From NCBI RefSeq assembly GCF_024703995.1, contig NZ_JAMXQV010000026.1, positions 1-64,000 on the forward strand: a DNA stretch of 64,000 nt, read 5' to 3'. The stretch's first letter is position 1, and each line of letters starts with the position of its first letter. Source of the stretch: Amycolatopsis iheyensis. Lineage in GTDB: Bacteria > Actinomycetota > Actinomycetes > Mycobacteriales > Pseudonocardiaceae. The notes under the pieces were generated by a model. The model was not told the origin of the DNA, searched no databases, and saw only the letters and a list, made by a program, of their open reading frames with translations. The position numbers and the translations under genes were made by a program. Of the stretch, positions 17,061 to 24,665 are shown piece after piece.

Positions 17061-17177
17061 TTTTAGCTCCTTTGCGCTGGTCAGAGGCGGTTTGCCCTGA
17101 TGACGAGAAGTCTTCCGCGCGGCGCCGCCCGGAAGATCTGCCACCTGGCCGACATCCGTGGCGGGGTGGCCGATGCC

Positions 17178-17224
17178 TTGACAGCCCCGGCCGATGGCGA
17201 CACCATGAATGGAGGTTCATGAAC
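17178..17224 (+). promoter_or_regulatory. Candidate promoter and palindrome before methyltransferase gene
   Basis: A consensus -35 hexamer TTGACA (17178-17183) is followed by a perfect 10-bp palindrome GTTCATGAAC (17215-17224) and a half-site-like GAGTTCA. The -10 is not clear. The palindrome could be an operator for the TetR gene downstream. Confidence 0.35.
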
Positions 17225-17250
17225 GCGAGTTCACGATGAGGGGAGCCGGG

Positions 17251-18069
17251 ATGACCGGGATCGTCAACACCGCGCAGGCAGCCGCGTGGAACGGCTACGA
17301 AGGGGAGCACTGGGCGTCGAACGCCGACCGCTACGACGCGGTGAACGGCGGGTTCAACGGCTTCCTGCTCGACCTGGTGAGCGCGGAAGACCGGGTGCTC
17401 GACATCGGCAGCGGCAACGGCCTGCTGACCCGGCTCGCCGCGGCGCGGGCCCGGACGGCGCTCGGCGTCGACCTCTCCGGACCGATGCTCGCCACCGCGC
17501 GAAAACGGGCGGCGGAAGTGCCGAACGTGACGTACGAGCAAGGTGACGTCCAGGTCCACCCGTTCCCGGACGGCGGGTTCGACCTGGCGGTCAGCCGGTT
17601 CGGGGTGATGTTCTTCGCCGACCCGGTGGCGGCGTTCGCCAACGTCCGGCGGGCCCTGCGCCCGGGCGGGCGGCTCGCGTTCCTCTGCATGACGGCGCTC
17701 GCGGGCACCGACCTCGGCCGGGTGTTCGGCGCGATGGCGCCGTTCCTCCCCCAGCCGACCGGGCCGGACGGCAGCGGCCCGACGTCGTTCGCGGACCCGG
17801 AGCGGACGAGAGCGGTGCTGACCGAGGCCGGCTTCGAAGACGTGGTGTCGACCCGCGTCGAAGCCGACCAGGTCTGGGGGCGCGATGTTCCCGACGCGGC
17901 CCGGTTCATCGCCGATTGGGGCCCGGTGCGCCACCACCTGGGCCAGGTCGACGAAGCGACAGCGGCCAAGGCGGTCGCAGCGCTCACGGAAGCACTGCAA
18001 CCATTCGAACACCCGGACGCGGTCCGGCTGCGCGGCGCCGCGTGGCTGGTCACGGGAAGGAGGTCGTAG
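17251..18069 (+). CDS. Class I SAM-dependent methyltransferase (UbiE-like)
   Basis: 272 residues. The SAM-binding motif I is VLDIGSGNGLLTRLAA, motif post-I is ALGVDLSGPML, and motif III reads VRRALRPGGRLAFLCMTAL. The fold resembles UbiE/MenG-type small-molecule C- or O-methyltransferases; the substrate is unknown. ATG 17251 has GGGGAG seven bases upstream; in-frame ATGs at 17209 and 17236 are weaker. A TetR gene begins 15 bases after its stop, so the pair is likely coregulated. Confidence 0.85.
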   Translation: MTGIVNTAQAAAWNGYEGEHWASNADRYDAVNGGFNGFLLDLVSAEDRVLDIGSGNGLLTRLAAARARTALGVDLSGPMLATARKRAAEVPNVTYEQGDVQVHPFPDGGFDLAVSRFGVMFFADPVAAFANVRRALRPGGRLAFLCMTALAGTDLGRVFGAMAPFLPQPTGPDGSGPTSFADPERTRAVLTEAGFEDVVSTRVEADQVWGRDVPDAARFIADWGPVRHHLGQVDEATAAKAVAALTEALQPFEHPDAVRLRGAAWLVTGRRS

Positions 18070-18083
18070 CGGGCAGCCGTACG

Positions 18084-18695
18084 ATGGCCCGGATGTCACC
18101 GAGGAAAGCCGCCGCCCAACGAGACGGCCAGTCCCTGCCCGACCTGCTGGTCGAAACCACCCGGCAGCTGATCGACACGCAGGGGACGGTCGGCTTGACC
18201 GTGCGCGAGATCGCGCGCCGGGCCGGCGTCGCCGACGGTGTGCTCTACAACCACTTCTCCGACAAGGAGGAGCTGGTGGCCCGGGCCCTCTTGGAGCACG
18301 TGCGCGAGACGGAAGCGGACCTCGACGAGCTGCCGGTGCCGGGCGAGGGCACGGTGGCGGACAACCTCATGCAGCACCTGGAATACGGACTGACCCTGCA
18401 CGAGGTGCTCGTCCCGGCGTTCGTCGGCCTGCTCGGCCAGCCGAAGGTGCTGAGGCGGTTCGCGGAGCTCAGCACGCGGACAAGCCACTGGCACGACCGG
18501 CTGCTGAGGTACCTGGAGGCGGAGCGCATCCTCGGCCGGCTGCGCCCGGAGTCCCGGGTGGAGGCGGCGGCGGCCCTGCTGGTCGGCCACTGCCACGGTG
18601 TGGTGCTGGCGGAGGTGCTGCCCCACACGGGCCCCGAGGTCCCGCCGGCGGCGGAGTCCGTCGTGCGTGCGCTCCTCGACGGCCTGGCTCCCTAG
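18084..18695 (+). CDS. TetR family regulator
   Basis: 203 residues with a TetR helix-turn-helix (LTVREIARRAGVADGVLYNHFSDKEELV, abridged: REIARRAGVADGVLYNHF) near residues 35-60 and a variable ligand-binding C-terminus. It follows the methyltransferase on the same strand and probably represses that small operon; the palindrome at 17215 is a possible operator. ATG 18093 is an alternative start nine bases downstream. Confidence 0.88.
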   Translation: MARMSPRKAAAQRDGQSLPDLLVETTRQLIDTQGTVGLTVREIARRAGVADGVLYNHFSDKEELVARALLEHVRETEADLDELPVPGEGTVADNLMQHLEYGLTLHEVLVPAFVGLLGQPKVLRRFAELSTRTSHWHDRLLRYLEAERILGRLRPESRVEAAAALLVGHCHGVVLAEVLPHTGPEVPPAAESVVRALLDGLAP

Positions 18696-18808
18696 GCCAC
18701 GTGCTCGACGCCGACGAAGGCGTCTCCGGCTCCGTCCATTGTGGAATTCTCGACACCGAACCCACCATTCGCGACACAGAAAGGGAAAGACCGATGGACC
18801 CTGCCGCG

Positions 18809-18823
18809 ATACCCTCGCGGTAT
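18809..18823 (+). promoter_or_regulatory. LysR-type T-N11-A box overlapping the LysR start codon
   Basis: ATACC (18809-18813), CTCGC, GGTAT (18819-18823) form a perfect 15-bp interrupted palindrome fitting the T-N11-A LysR consensus. It covers the ATG of the LysR gene at 18822, so binding would block its own expression. Confidence 0.6.
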
Positions 18824-19766
18824 GGACGACGTCGAGGTCCGTGAGCTGCGGTACTTCCGCGCGGTGGCCGAAGAGCTGAACTTCTCCCGCGCCGCCGAGC
18901 GGCTCGGGATGGCGCAGCCACCGCTGTCCCGCGCGATCCGGCTGCTGGAGCGGCGGCTGGGCGTCCAGCTCTTCGAACGCACGAGCCGGCACGTTTCGCT
19001 GACCCCGGCCGGGAACGTGCTGTTCACGGAGTCGGCGAAGGCGCTGGACGCGGTCACCACCGCCGTCCGGCGCACGAGGCGGGCGGCGCAGCAGAAGCCG
19101 GCGCTCGTCGTCACCGCGAAACCGGGTGTCGCGACCGAACTGCTGCGACGCATCGCCGACGTGCACGCCGACCCGGTCGAGATCCGGGTCAGCGGGTCCG
19201 GTGAGCAGGCGGAGATGCTGCGCGAGGGCCGGGCCGACGTGGCCCTGCTCGGTTGCCCGGGCGACCACGACGACCTGGACGTCGAGGTGCTCTTCACCGA
19301 GCCGCGGGTCGCGGCGCTGCCCTCGGGCCACGAGCTGGCCGGCCGGGCCGCGCTGGTCTGCGCGGACTTCACCGGGCGGCCGACCCCGTTCTGGCCGGAC
19401 GCGTCCGCCGCGGACCGGGCGTACTGGTCGGGGCAGGACGTCACCGGCCGCGCGGTCACGCCGGGGCCGGTGGTGCACGACAGCGCCCAGCTGCTGGAGA
19501 CGGTCGCGCTCGGGCAGGCGATCGCGCTGCTGCCGGCGTCGGTCGCGCAGTGGCGGGCGCGGGCCGACATCGTCTACCGGCCGGTCGTCGACGCGACGCC
19601 CTACTCGCTGGCGCTCGCCTGGCCGGCCGGGGCGCGGGACCTGCGCATCGCGCGGTTCGTGGGCACCGCCCTCGAAGCCAGCGCCATCAAGAACAGCGCT
19701 GTCAAAAGCAGCGCCATGAAAGCTAGCGGAGCACTACCTCGACCGGGTGCTGTTCCGGCGGGGTGA
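18822..19766 (+). CDS. LysR family transcriptional regulator
   Basis: 314 residues. The N-terminal winged helix is canonical (VRELRYFRAVAEELNFSRAAERLGMAQPPLSRAIRLLERRLG, abridged: FSRAAERLGMAQPPLSRAI), followed by a periplasmic-binding-like effector domain. The last 25 residues are a low-complexity run of Ser/Lys/Ala (IKNSAVKSSAMKAS), encoded by short imperfect repeats, that overlaps the convergent transglutaminase gene by 44 bases. No obvious target gene lies beside it. A T-N11-A site over its start codon suggests autorepression. Confidence 0.87.
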   Translation: MDDVEVRELRYFRAVAEELNFSRAAERLGMAQPPLSRAIRLLERRLGVQLFERTSRHVSLTPAGNVLFTESAKALDAVTTAVRRTRRAAQQKPALVVTAKPGVATELLRRIADVHADPVEIRVSGSGEQAEMLREGRADVALLGCPGDHDDLDVEVLFTEPRVAALPSGHELAGRAALVCADFTGRPTPFWPDASAADRAYWSGQDVTGRAVTPGPVVHDSAQLLETVALGQAIALLPASVAQWRARADIVYRPVVDATPYSLALAWPAGARDLRIARFVGTALEASAIKNSAVKSSAMKASGALPRPGAVPAG

Positions 19767-20586
19767 GCGACCGGATCACCGGCGGTACCCGCACGTCTTC
19801 GGCCTCGAACGCGGCCCGCAGCTGCTCGAGGCCGGCGTCGGCCATCAGCTCGGCGAGCTCGTCCGCGCGGGCGACGGCGGCCGGGGCTAGAGGGGCGTCG
19901 TCGTTCAGGTCGCCCCACAGGTCCCAGAGGATCATCTCGTGCTTGTTCAGCGCGGCGAGGTCGAGCACCAGGTTGTGGCGCGCGTACGGCAACCCACGCA
20001 GGAAAGGCACGTCCAGCTCCGGTGAAACGACCAGCCGGTCCGGGTCGAGGTCGCCGGCGCGGGCGGCCGACCACGCGTCGGCGCCGACGAGGAACCGGTC
20101 GCGGGGGACGTCGAGGAGGTCGAACTCGCCGAAGTCGTCCTGCAGCTGGGGTTCGACCAGGCGCCAGCCGGTGCCGTCGTGGATTTCGGCGACGACGTGG
20201 TCGAGGTGCCAGCCCGGCACCAGGTAGTTCGCGAACCCGACCCGGGTGCGGGCCGGGATGCCGTGGTGGCGTGCCATCGACACGAACAGCAGCGTGAAGT
20301 CCCGGCAGCAGCCGACGATCCGCTTCAGCGGCGAGCGCGGGCCGCCGGGTGGCGCCGGGTCGAGTTCGCGCAGGCGGGCGAACATGTCCGCGGCGTAGCG
20401 CAGGTTGATCTCTTCGCGCCGCGATGCCGGGAAGCCGTGCCGGGTGATGTCACCCTGGGCCCAGTAATGGAACACGAGCTCGGAAGCGGCCCGCCGCAGC
20501 GCGCCGAGCTCGGACGGCGTGGCGTCCAGCCAAGGGGCCTGCGCGCCCGGCTCGGAAAACCGGCTGTGCGTGGCGTACCAGTCCAT
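19723..20586 (-). CDS. Transglutaminase-like (papain-fold) protein
   Basis: 287 residues with a transglutaminase core: nucleophile region RIVGCCRDFTLLFVSMARHHGIPAR (Cys about residue 90), the His in PGWHLDHVVAEIHDGTGWRLVEPQ and a following acidic residue. The Cys-His-Asp layout indicates peptidase or amide-transfer chemistry in the cytoplasm, since there is no signal peptide. Stand-alone bacterial members have few assigned functions. Confidence 0.8.
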   Translation of the reverse strand: MDWYATHSRFSEPGAQAPWLDATPSELGALRRAASELVFHYWAQGDITRHGFPASRREEINLRYAADMFARLRELDPAPPGGPRSPLKRIVGCCRDFTLLFVSMARHHGIPARTRVGFANYLVPGWHLDHVVAEIHDGTGWRLVEPQLQDDFGEFDLLDVPRDRFLVGADAWSAARAGDLDPDRLVVSPELDVPFLRGLPYARHNLVLDLAALNKHEMILWDLWGDLNDDAPLAPAAVARADELAELMADAGLEQLRAAFEAEDVRVPPVIRSLTPPEQHPVEVVLR

Positions 20587-20640
20587 GCCGGCGAGACTAA
20601 TGAATTCGGTGCCACAAAAGCCACTCGCGCCGAACCGGCC

Positions 20641-21639
20641 TCAGCTCGCCTGCGCCGCCAGCTCGCCGCGGAACGTCGTCCGGTACGCGCTCGGCGACAC
20701 CCCGAGCGCGGCCTGGAAGTGCTGGCGCAGCGACGCCGCCGTGCCGAAGCCGGCCTCCGCCGCGACGCGGTCGACCGGCAGGTCCGACTCCTCCAGCAGC
20801 TGGCGGGCACGCTCGATCCGTTGCTGCGTCAGCCATTGCAGCGCCGAGACACCGACCTCGTCGCGGAAGCGGCGGGTGAACGTGCGGGTGCTCATCGCTT
20901 CGCGGGCGGCGAGCTCGCGCAACGTCAGCGGGCGGTGCAGGTTCTCCAGTGCCCACGCCCGCGCCGCCTTCGTCGAGGACGTGCGGGGTTCGGGCACCGG
21001 CCGGCGGACGAACTGGGCCTGGCCGCCTTCGCGGTGCGGGGACACCACTGTGCCGCGGGCGACGTCGTTGGCCACCGCCGCGCCGTGGTCGCGGCGGATC
21101 ATGTGCAGCACCAGGTCGATCCCCGAGGCGACACCCGCCGACGTGAGGACGTTGCCGTCGTCGGTGTACAGCACGCACGGGTCGACTTCGACCTCCGGGA
21201 ACCGGGTCTGGAGCTCGTCGGCGGAGCGCCAGTGGGTGGTCGCGCGGCGGCCGTCGAGCAGGCCGGCCGCGGCGAGCACGAACGCACCCGTGCAGATCGA
21301 CGCGATGCGCGCCGCCGCCGGGATCCGGGCCAGCGCGGCCGCCAGCGGCGGGGTCAGGACGCGCGCCATCGGCTCGTACTCGACCAGCGACGCCGGGACG
21401 ATCACGGTGTCGGCCTCGGCCAGCACTTCGGGGCCGCGCTCGACCGGGATGGTGATGTCGGAGTCGGTGCGCACTGGCCCGGGCTCGAGCGTGCAGGTCA
21501 CCACCTCGTACAGCGGCTCGCCGGACGCCGAACGCGCCTGCCCGAACAGCCGGTGGACGATGCCGAGCTCCATCACGAGCATGCCGTGGCGGACCAGCAC
21601 CGCGACGTGGTGCCTCGAAGGGTGCACGAATTCGGCCAT
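20641..21639 (-). CDS. GlxA-like AraC regulator with DJ-1/PfpI domain
   Basis: 332 residues. The N-terminal half is a DJ-1/PfpI (class I amidotransferase-like) domain with the nucleophile-elbow segment IASICTGAFVLAAAGLLDGRRATTHW; the C-terminal half carries two AraC helix-turn-helices (LTLRELAAREAMSTRTFTRRF and DRVAAEAGFGTAASLRQHFQ, slightly abridged). The closest described group is GlxA/ArgR-like activators. It is divergent from a quinone-reductase-like gene whose start lies 71 bases away, which it probably controls. Confidence 0.88.
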   Translation of the reverse strand: MAEFVHPSRHHVAVLVRHGMLVMELGIVHRLFGQARSASGEPLYEVVTCTLEPGPVRTDSDITIPVERGPEVLAEADTVIVPASLVEYEPMARVLTPPLAAALARIPAAARIASICTGAFVLAAAGLLDGRRATTHWRSADELQTRFPEVEVDPCVLYTDDGNVLTSAGVASGIDLVLHMIRRDHGAAVANDVARGTVVSPHREGGQAQFVRRPVPEPRTSSTKAARAWALENLHRPLTLRELAAREAMSTRTFTRRFRDEVGVSALQWLTQQRIERARQLLEESDLPVDRVAAEAGFGTAASLRQHFQAALGVSPSAYRTTFRGELAAQAS

Positions 21640-21710
21640 GGCTCGATTCTTGCACATGTTGGCTATCAGGCCACTCGATCCGGACCGCGACCTGCGTGAC
21701 CATCGAGGTC

Positions 21711-22487
21711 ATGAACGTTTTGTGGGTTTTCGCGCACCCTGAGCCGCGCTCGCTGAGCGGGGCCCTCCGCGACGACGGTGTCCGGACGCTCCGGCAGCTG
21801 GGGCACGACGTCCGCGAGTCGGACCTGTACGCGATGAAGTGGAACCCGGTCGTCGACGCGGCCGACTTCGGCGCCGAGGCCGGGGACGAACGCCTCGTCG
21901 TCGGGGCGACGTCGGCCCGTGCGCACGCGCGCGGCGAGCTGAGCCCGGACATCGTGGCCGAGCAGGAGAAGCTGGTCTGGGCGGACGCGGTCGTCGTGCA
22001 GTTCCCGCTGTGGTGGTACGGCCTGCCCGCGATCCTCAAGGGCTGGTTCGACCGCGTCTTCGTGAAGGGCTTCGGCTACGGCGTCCGGGCGGAAGACGGC
22101 CGCACCCTCCGCTACGGCGAAGGCCGGCTCGCGGGCAAGCGCGCGATGGTGGTGCTCACCGCGGGCGCCCGCGAACCGGCCATGGGACCGCGTGGGGTGA
22201 ACGGCGCGCTGGCCGACGTCCTCTGGCCACTGCACCACGGGACGTTGTTCTACGCCGGGATGTCGGTGCTGCCACCGGTCGCGGTCCACAGCGCCGACCG
22301 GGTGCCGGACACGCAGTTCGCCGAGGCCCGCGAACTCCTACGCGCCCGGCTCGGCACCCTCGAGACCGCCGAACCCATCCCGTTCCGCACGCAGAACAGC
22401 GGCGACTACGACGAAGAATTGGTGCTGCGCCCCGACCGCGCGCCCGGCGTGACCGGGCTGAGCGCACACCTCACACGGGCGCAATGA
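21711..22487 (+). CDS. NAD(P)H-dependent quinone reductase (flavodoxin fold)
   Basis: 258 residues of the NQO1/MdaB/KefF group: an N-terminal FMN loop VFAHPEPRSLSGAL, the QFPLWWYGLPAILKGWFDRVF segment (abridged: FPLWWYGLPAILKGW) that is diagnostic, and a GKRAMVVLTAGA strand. It makes two-electron reductions of quinones with FAD/FMN. ATG 21711 has a GAGG site; GTG 21696 is possible. Its last codons run into the tandem repeat at 22466. Confidence 0.87.
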   Translation: MNVLWVFAHPEPRSLSGALRDDGVRTLRQLGHDVRESDLYAMKWNPVVDAADFGAEAGDERLVVGATSARAHARGELSPDIVAEQEKLVWADAVVVQFPLWWYGLPAILKGWFDRVFVKGFGYGVRAEDGRTLRYGEGRLAGKRAMVVLTAGAREPAMGPRGVNGALADVLWPLHHGTLFYAGMSVLPPVAVHSADRVPDTQFAEARELLRARLGTLETAEPIPFRTQNSGDYDEELVLRPDRAPGVTGLSAHLTRAQ

Positions 22488-22640
22488 GGCCGCTGCCCCA
22501 CACACGGGCGCCACCCCGGCGGCCCCTCACACGGGCGAAATAAGTGCGCTGCCCACATGCGGGCGCCACCCGGCGAGCCCTCACGGGGCGAAACGAGGGC
22601 GCCACCCCGCACGCAGGCGCCCGGCGGCCCTCACACGGGC
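22466..22640. repeat. Three and a half degenerate ~50-bp tandem repeats
   Basis: Units start with CTCACACGGGC at about 22470, 22525, 22580 (here CTCACGGGGC) and 22629, followed by GNAA-AG, then GCGCTGCCC and GGGCGCCACCC blocks. The last unit is the 3' end of the SDR gene and the first overlaps the 3' end of the quinone reductase gene, so coding tails seem to have been copied into the gap between these convergent genes. No gene is visible in the gap itself. Confidence 0.65.
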
Positions 22641-23368
22641 AGCGTGAGGCGCTGCCCCAGGCCGCCGTCCACCGGCAGGTCGGCGCCGGTCGTGAACGTC
22701 GCGTCGAAGGCCAGGAACAGCACCGCCGCCGCCACTTCCTCCGGGGTCGCGTGGCGCTTCAGCGGTGTGATCTCGTCGCCCGTCTCCTTGAACGCCGCCA
22801 AAACCTCCGAAGGCACCCCGGTCACACCCATCGTCGGCGTGTCCGTGTAACCCGGGCTGACCACGTTCACCCGGATCCCGCGTGGCGCGAGCTCGGCCGC
22901 GTACGTCCGGGCGAACGACCGCACCGCCGCCTTCGCCGCCGAATACGGGCCCATGCCGGCGATCCCCGCCTCGGCCGCCACCGACGTCGTGAACACGAAC
23001 GAACCGCCGGGCCGCACCAGGCCCGCCAGCCGCTGGGCGGTGAAGTACGCGCCCTTCGCGTTGACGTCGAACGTCCGGTCGTAGATCTCCGGGGTCGCCT
23101 CGGCGTACGGCGTCAACGTCGCGTACCCGACGTTGACGAACACCAGGTCCAGCTCACCCAGCTTCGCTTCGGCGACCGCGCCCAGCTCGTCGATGTCGGC
23201 GAGCCGGGACGCGTCCGAAGACAACAGGTGCGCCGGCAGGTCCACCCCCGAGACGTCCCGGCCGGTCAGCAGCACCTCCGCGCCGCCGTCGAGCAACGCC
23301 CGCACCACCGCCAGCCCCATGCCGTGCGTGCCGCCCGTGACGACGGCCTTCTTCCCCTGGTACTTCAC
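22631..23368 (-). CDS. Short-chain dehydrogenase/reductase
   Basis: 245 residues of classical SDR type: cofactor loop TGGTHGMG (residues 11-18), NVGY strand-4 motif, catalytic Tyr-x3-Lys in YSAAKAAVRSFARTYAAEL, and a C-terminal substrate cap ending VDGGLGQRLTLPV. An NAD(P)-dependent alcohol or ketone reductase; substrate unknown. The GTG at 23368 overlaps the upstream stop by four bases (GTGA), giving a two-gene operon with the 6-phosphogluconate-dehydrogenase-like gene. Confidence 0.88.
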   Translation of the reverse strand: MKYQGKKAVVTGGTHGMGLAVVRALLDGGAEVLLTGRDVSGVDLPAHLLSSDASRLADIDELGAVAEAKLGELDLVFVNVGYATLTPYAEATPEIYDRTFDVNAKGAYFTAQRLAGLVRPGGSFVFTTSVAAEAGIAGMGPYSAAKAAVRSFARTYAAELAPRGIRVNVVSPGYTDTPTMGVTGVPSEVLAAFKETGDEITPLKRHATPEEVAAAVLFLAFDATFTTGADLPVDGGLGQRLTLPV

Positions 23369-24225
23369 CGGATCTCCTCGATGACACTCGCGATGGCGTG
23401 CGAACCGTGGCCCTTCGCCACCGCGCCGTCGAACAACTCCCGCACCGCGGCCGGGACCGAAAACCCGATCCCCTGTTCGCGGCTCGTCTCTTCCAGCAGC
23501 GCCAGGCCGGCCGCGTTGATGTCCAAAGCGGACACATCCGTCCGGTAGTCCCCGCTGGCCACCTGCGCGCCGATCCCGGACAGGAACCCGCCGACCGACG
23601 ACAGCCACGCCAGCGCCATCGGCGTGAACGTCTCAGGCGTGACGCCCTCGGTGCCGACCAGCGCGAGCGCGTGCAGGTACCCGGCCATCGTCGACCACAT
23701 GATGCCCAGCAGCGCCAGGTCGTACAGCGCCGGCAACCCGGTGTCCTCGCCGAGGAACACGGGCTCCCCCAGCACCGCGAGCACATCGCGCCACGCGTCG
23801 AACGCCGAAGACGATCCGCCGTACAGGATCCGCGCCTGCGCGGTCCCGATGCCCTGCGGCACGGCCATGATCACGCCGTCCACGTACTCGACACCGGCGG
23901 ACGACGCCCACGCGGCGGTCTCGCGCGCCTGCGCCGGCGTCCCCGAAGTGAGGTTCACCAGCACCTTCGGCGCACAGGCCGCCAGCACCGGCCGCTGACT
24001 GTCGTAAGTGGACAGACAGCTGACGACGAAGTCGGCCGAAGCCAGCTCGGCCGGGGTGGCCGCGAGCCGTGCGCCCCGGTCGAGCAGCGGCCCCGCCTTG
24101 AGCGGCGACCGGTTCCACACCACGACGTCGTGGCCCGCCCCCAGCAGCGCGCCGGCGAGGGCGGTGCCCATCCGCCCCAAGCCGAGCACACCCACTTGCT
24201 TTTTGCTTTCTCCCATGGGTTCCAT
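23365..24225 (-). CDS. NAD(P)-binding beta-hydroxyacid dehydrogenase/imine reductase-like protein
   Basis: 286 residues. A Rossmann fold starts VGVLGLGRMGTALAGALLGAGHDVVVWNRSP; the middle has the LVNLTSGTPAQARE motif and a helical C-terminal domain for dimerisation. The catalytic Lys of 6-phosphogluconate-type dehydrogenases is not obvious and GIMWSTMAGYLHA resembles imine reductases more. Divergent from an HxlR regulator across a 16-bp palindrome, and coupled to the SDR downstream. ATG 24216 is an alternative start. Confidence 0.83.
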   Translation of the reverse strand: MEPMGESKKQVGVLGLGRMGTALAGALLGAGHDVVVWNRSPLKAGPLLDRGARLAATPAELASADFVVSCLSTYDSQRPVLAACAPKVLVNLTSGTPAQARETAAWASSAGVEYVDGVIMAVPQGIGTAQARILYGGSSSAFDAWRDVLAVLGEPVFLGEDTGLPALYDLALLGIMWSTMAGYLHALALVGTEGVTPETFTPMALAWLSSVGGFLSGIGAQVASGDYRTDVSALDINAAGLALLEETSREQGIGFSVPAAVRELFDGAVAKGHGSHAIASVIEEIR

Positions 24226-24256
24226 GCTGCGGGCAGCGCTTTACTATGGACAAGTA

Positions 24257-24272
24257 CCGACTAATTAGTCGG
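24257..24272. promoter_or_regulatory. Perfect 16-bp palindrome, HxlR operator candidate
   Basis: CCGACTAATTAGTCGG is a perfect palindrome flanked by GTA on the left and, one base offset, GTAC on the right. It lies 31 bases before the reductase start and 27 before the HxlR start, in an AT-rich patch, so one dimer could control both divergent genes. Confidence 0.75.
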
Positions 24273-24299
24273 GTACTCACCAAAAGGTAAGGATCCTGG

Positions 24300-24665
24300 A
24301 TGCTGGCGCGAACCTACCGCTGCGGACTGGACGCGGCCGTCGACGTGATCGGCGGTCGCTGGAAGGCCCTGATCCTCTGGGCGCTGCACGCCGAGCCGCT
24401 GCGGTTCGGCGAGCTGAAGCGGAAGGTGGCCGGCATCAGCGAGAAGATGCTGATCCAGGCGCTGCGGGAGCTGGAGGCGGACGAGATCGTGCACCGCGAG
24501 GTGTTCCACGAGATCCCGCCGAAGGTCGAGTACTCGCTGACGGAGCTCGGTCAGCGGCTGAACACCGCGTTGCTGCCGCTGGGTGACTGGGGCGAGGAGA
24601 ACATGACGGGCATCGCGAAGCGCCGCGGCGTCACGCCGGCGCCGCCGCATACTCCTTCAGCGTGA
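24300..24665 (+). CDS. HxlR family transcriptional regulator
   Basis: 121 residues of the HxlR winged-helix family: CGLDAAVDVIGGRWKALILWAL, then RFGELKRKVAGISEKMLIQALRELEADEIVHREV (abridged: LKRKVAGISEKMLIQALREL) and a beta wing. The family usually senses quinones, aldehydes or redox stress and regulates a divergent oxidoreductase, matching this layout. The 3' end overlaps the convergent FAD oxygenase by 35 bases. Confidence 0.9.
   Translation: MLARTYRCGLDAAVDVIGGRWKALILWALHAEPLRFGELKRKVAGISEKMLIQALRELEADEIVHREVFHEIPPKVEYSLTELGQRLNTALLPLGDWGEENMTGIAKRRGVTPAPPHTPSA

Noticed and set aside
17219..17239. Six-codon leader peptide before the methyltransferase
   Set aside because: Ribosome site is only three bases from the ATG, and the product has no attenuator-type codons.
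22466..22640. CRISPR-like repeats
   Set aside because: Units are degenerate and contiguous with no constant repeat/unique spacer alternation; no cas genes nearby.
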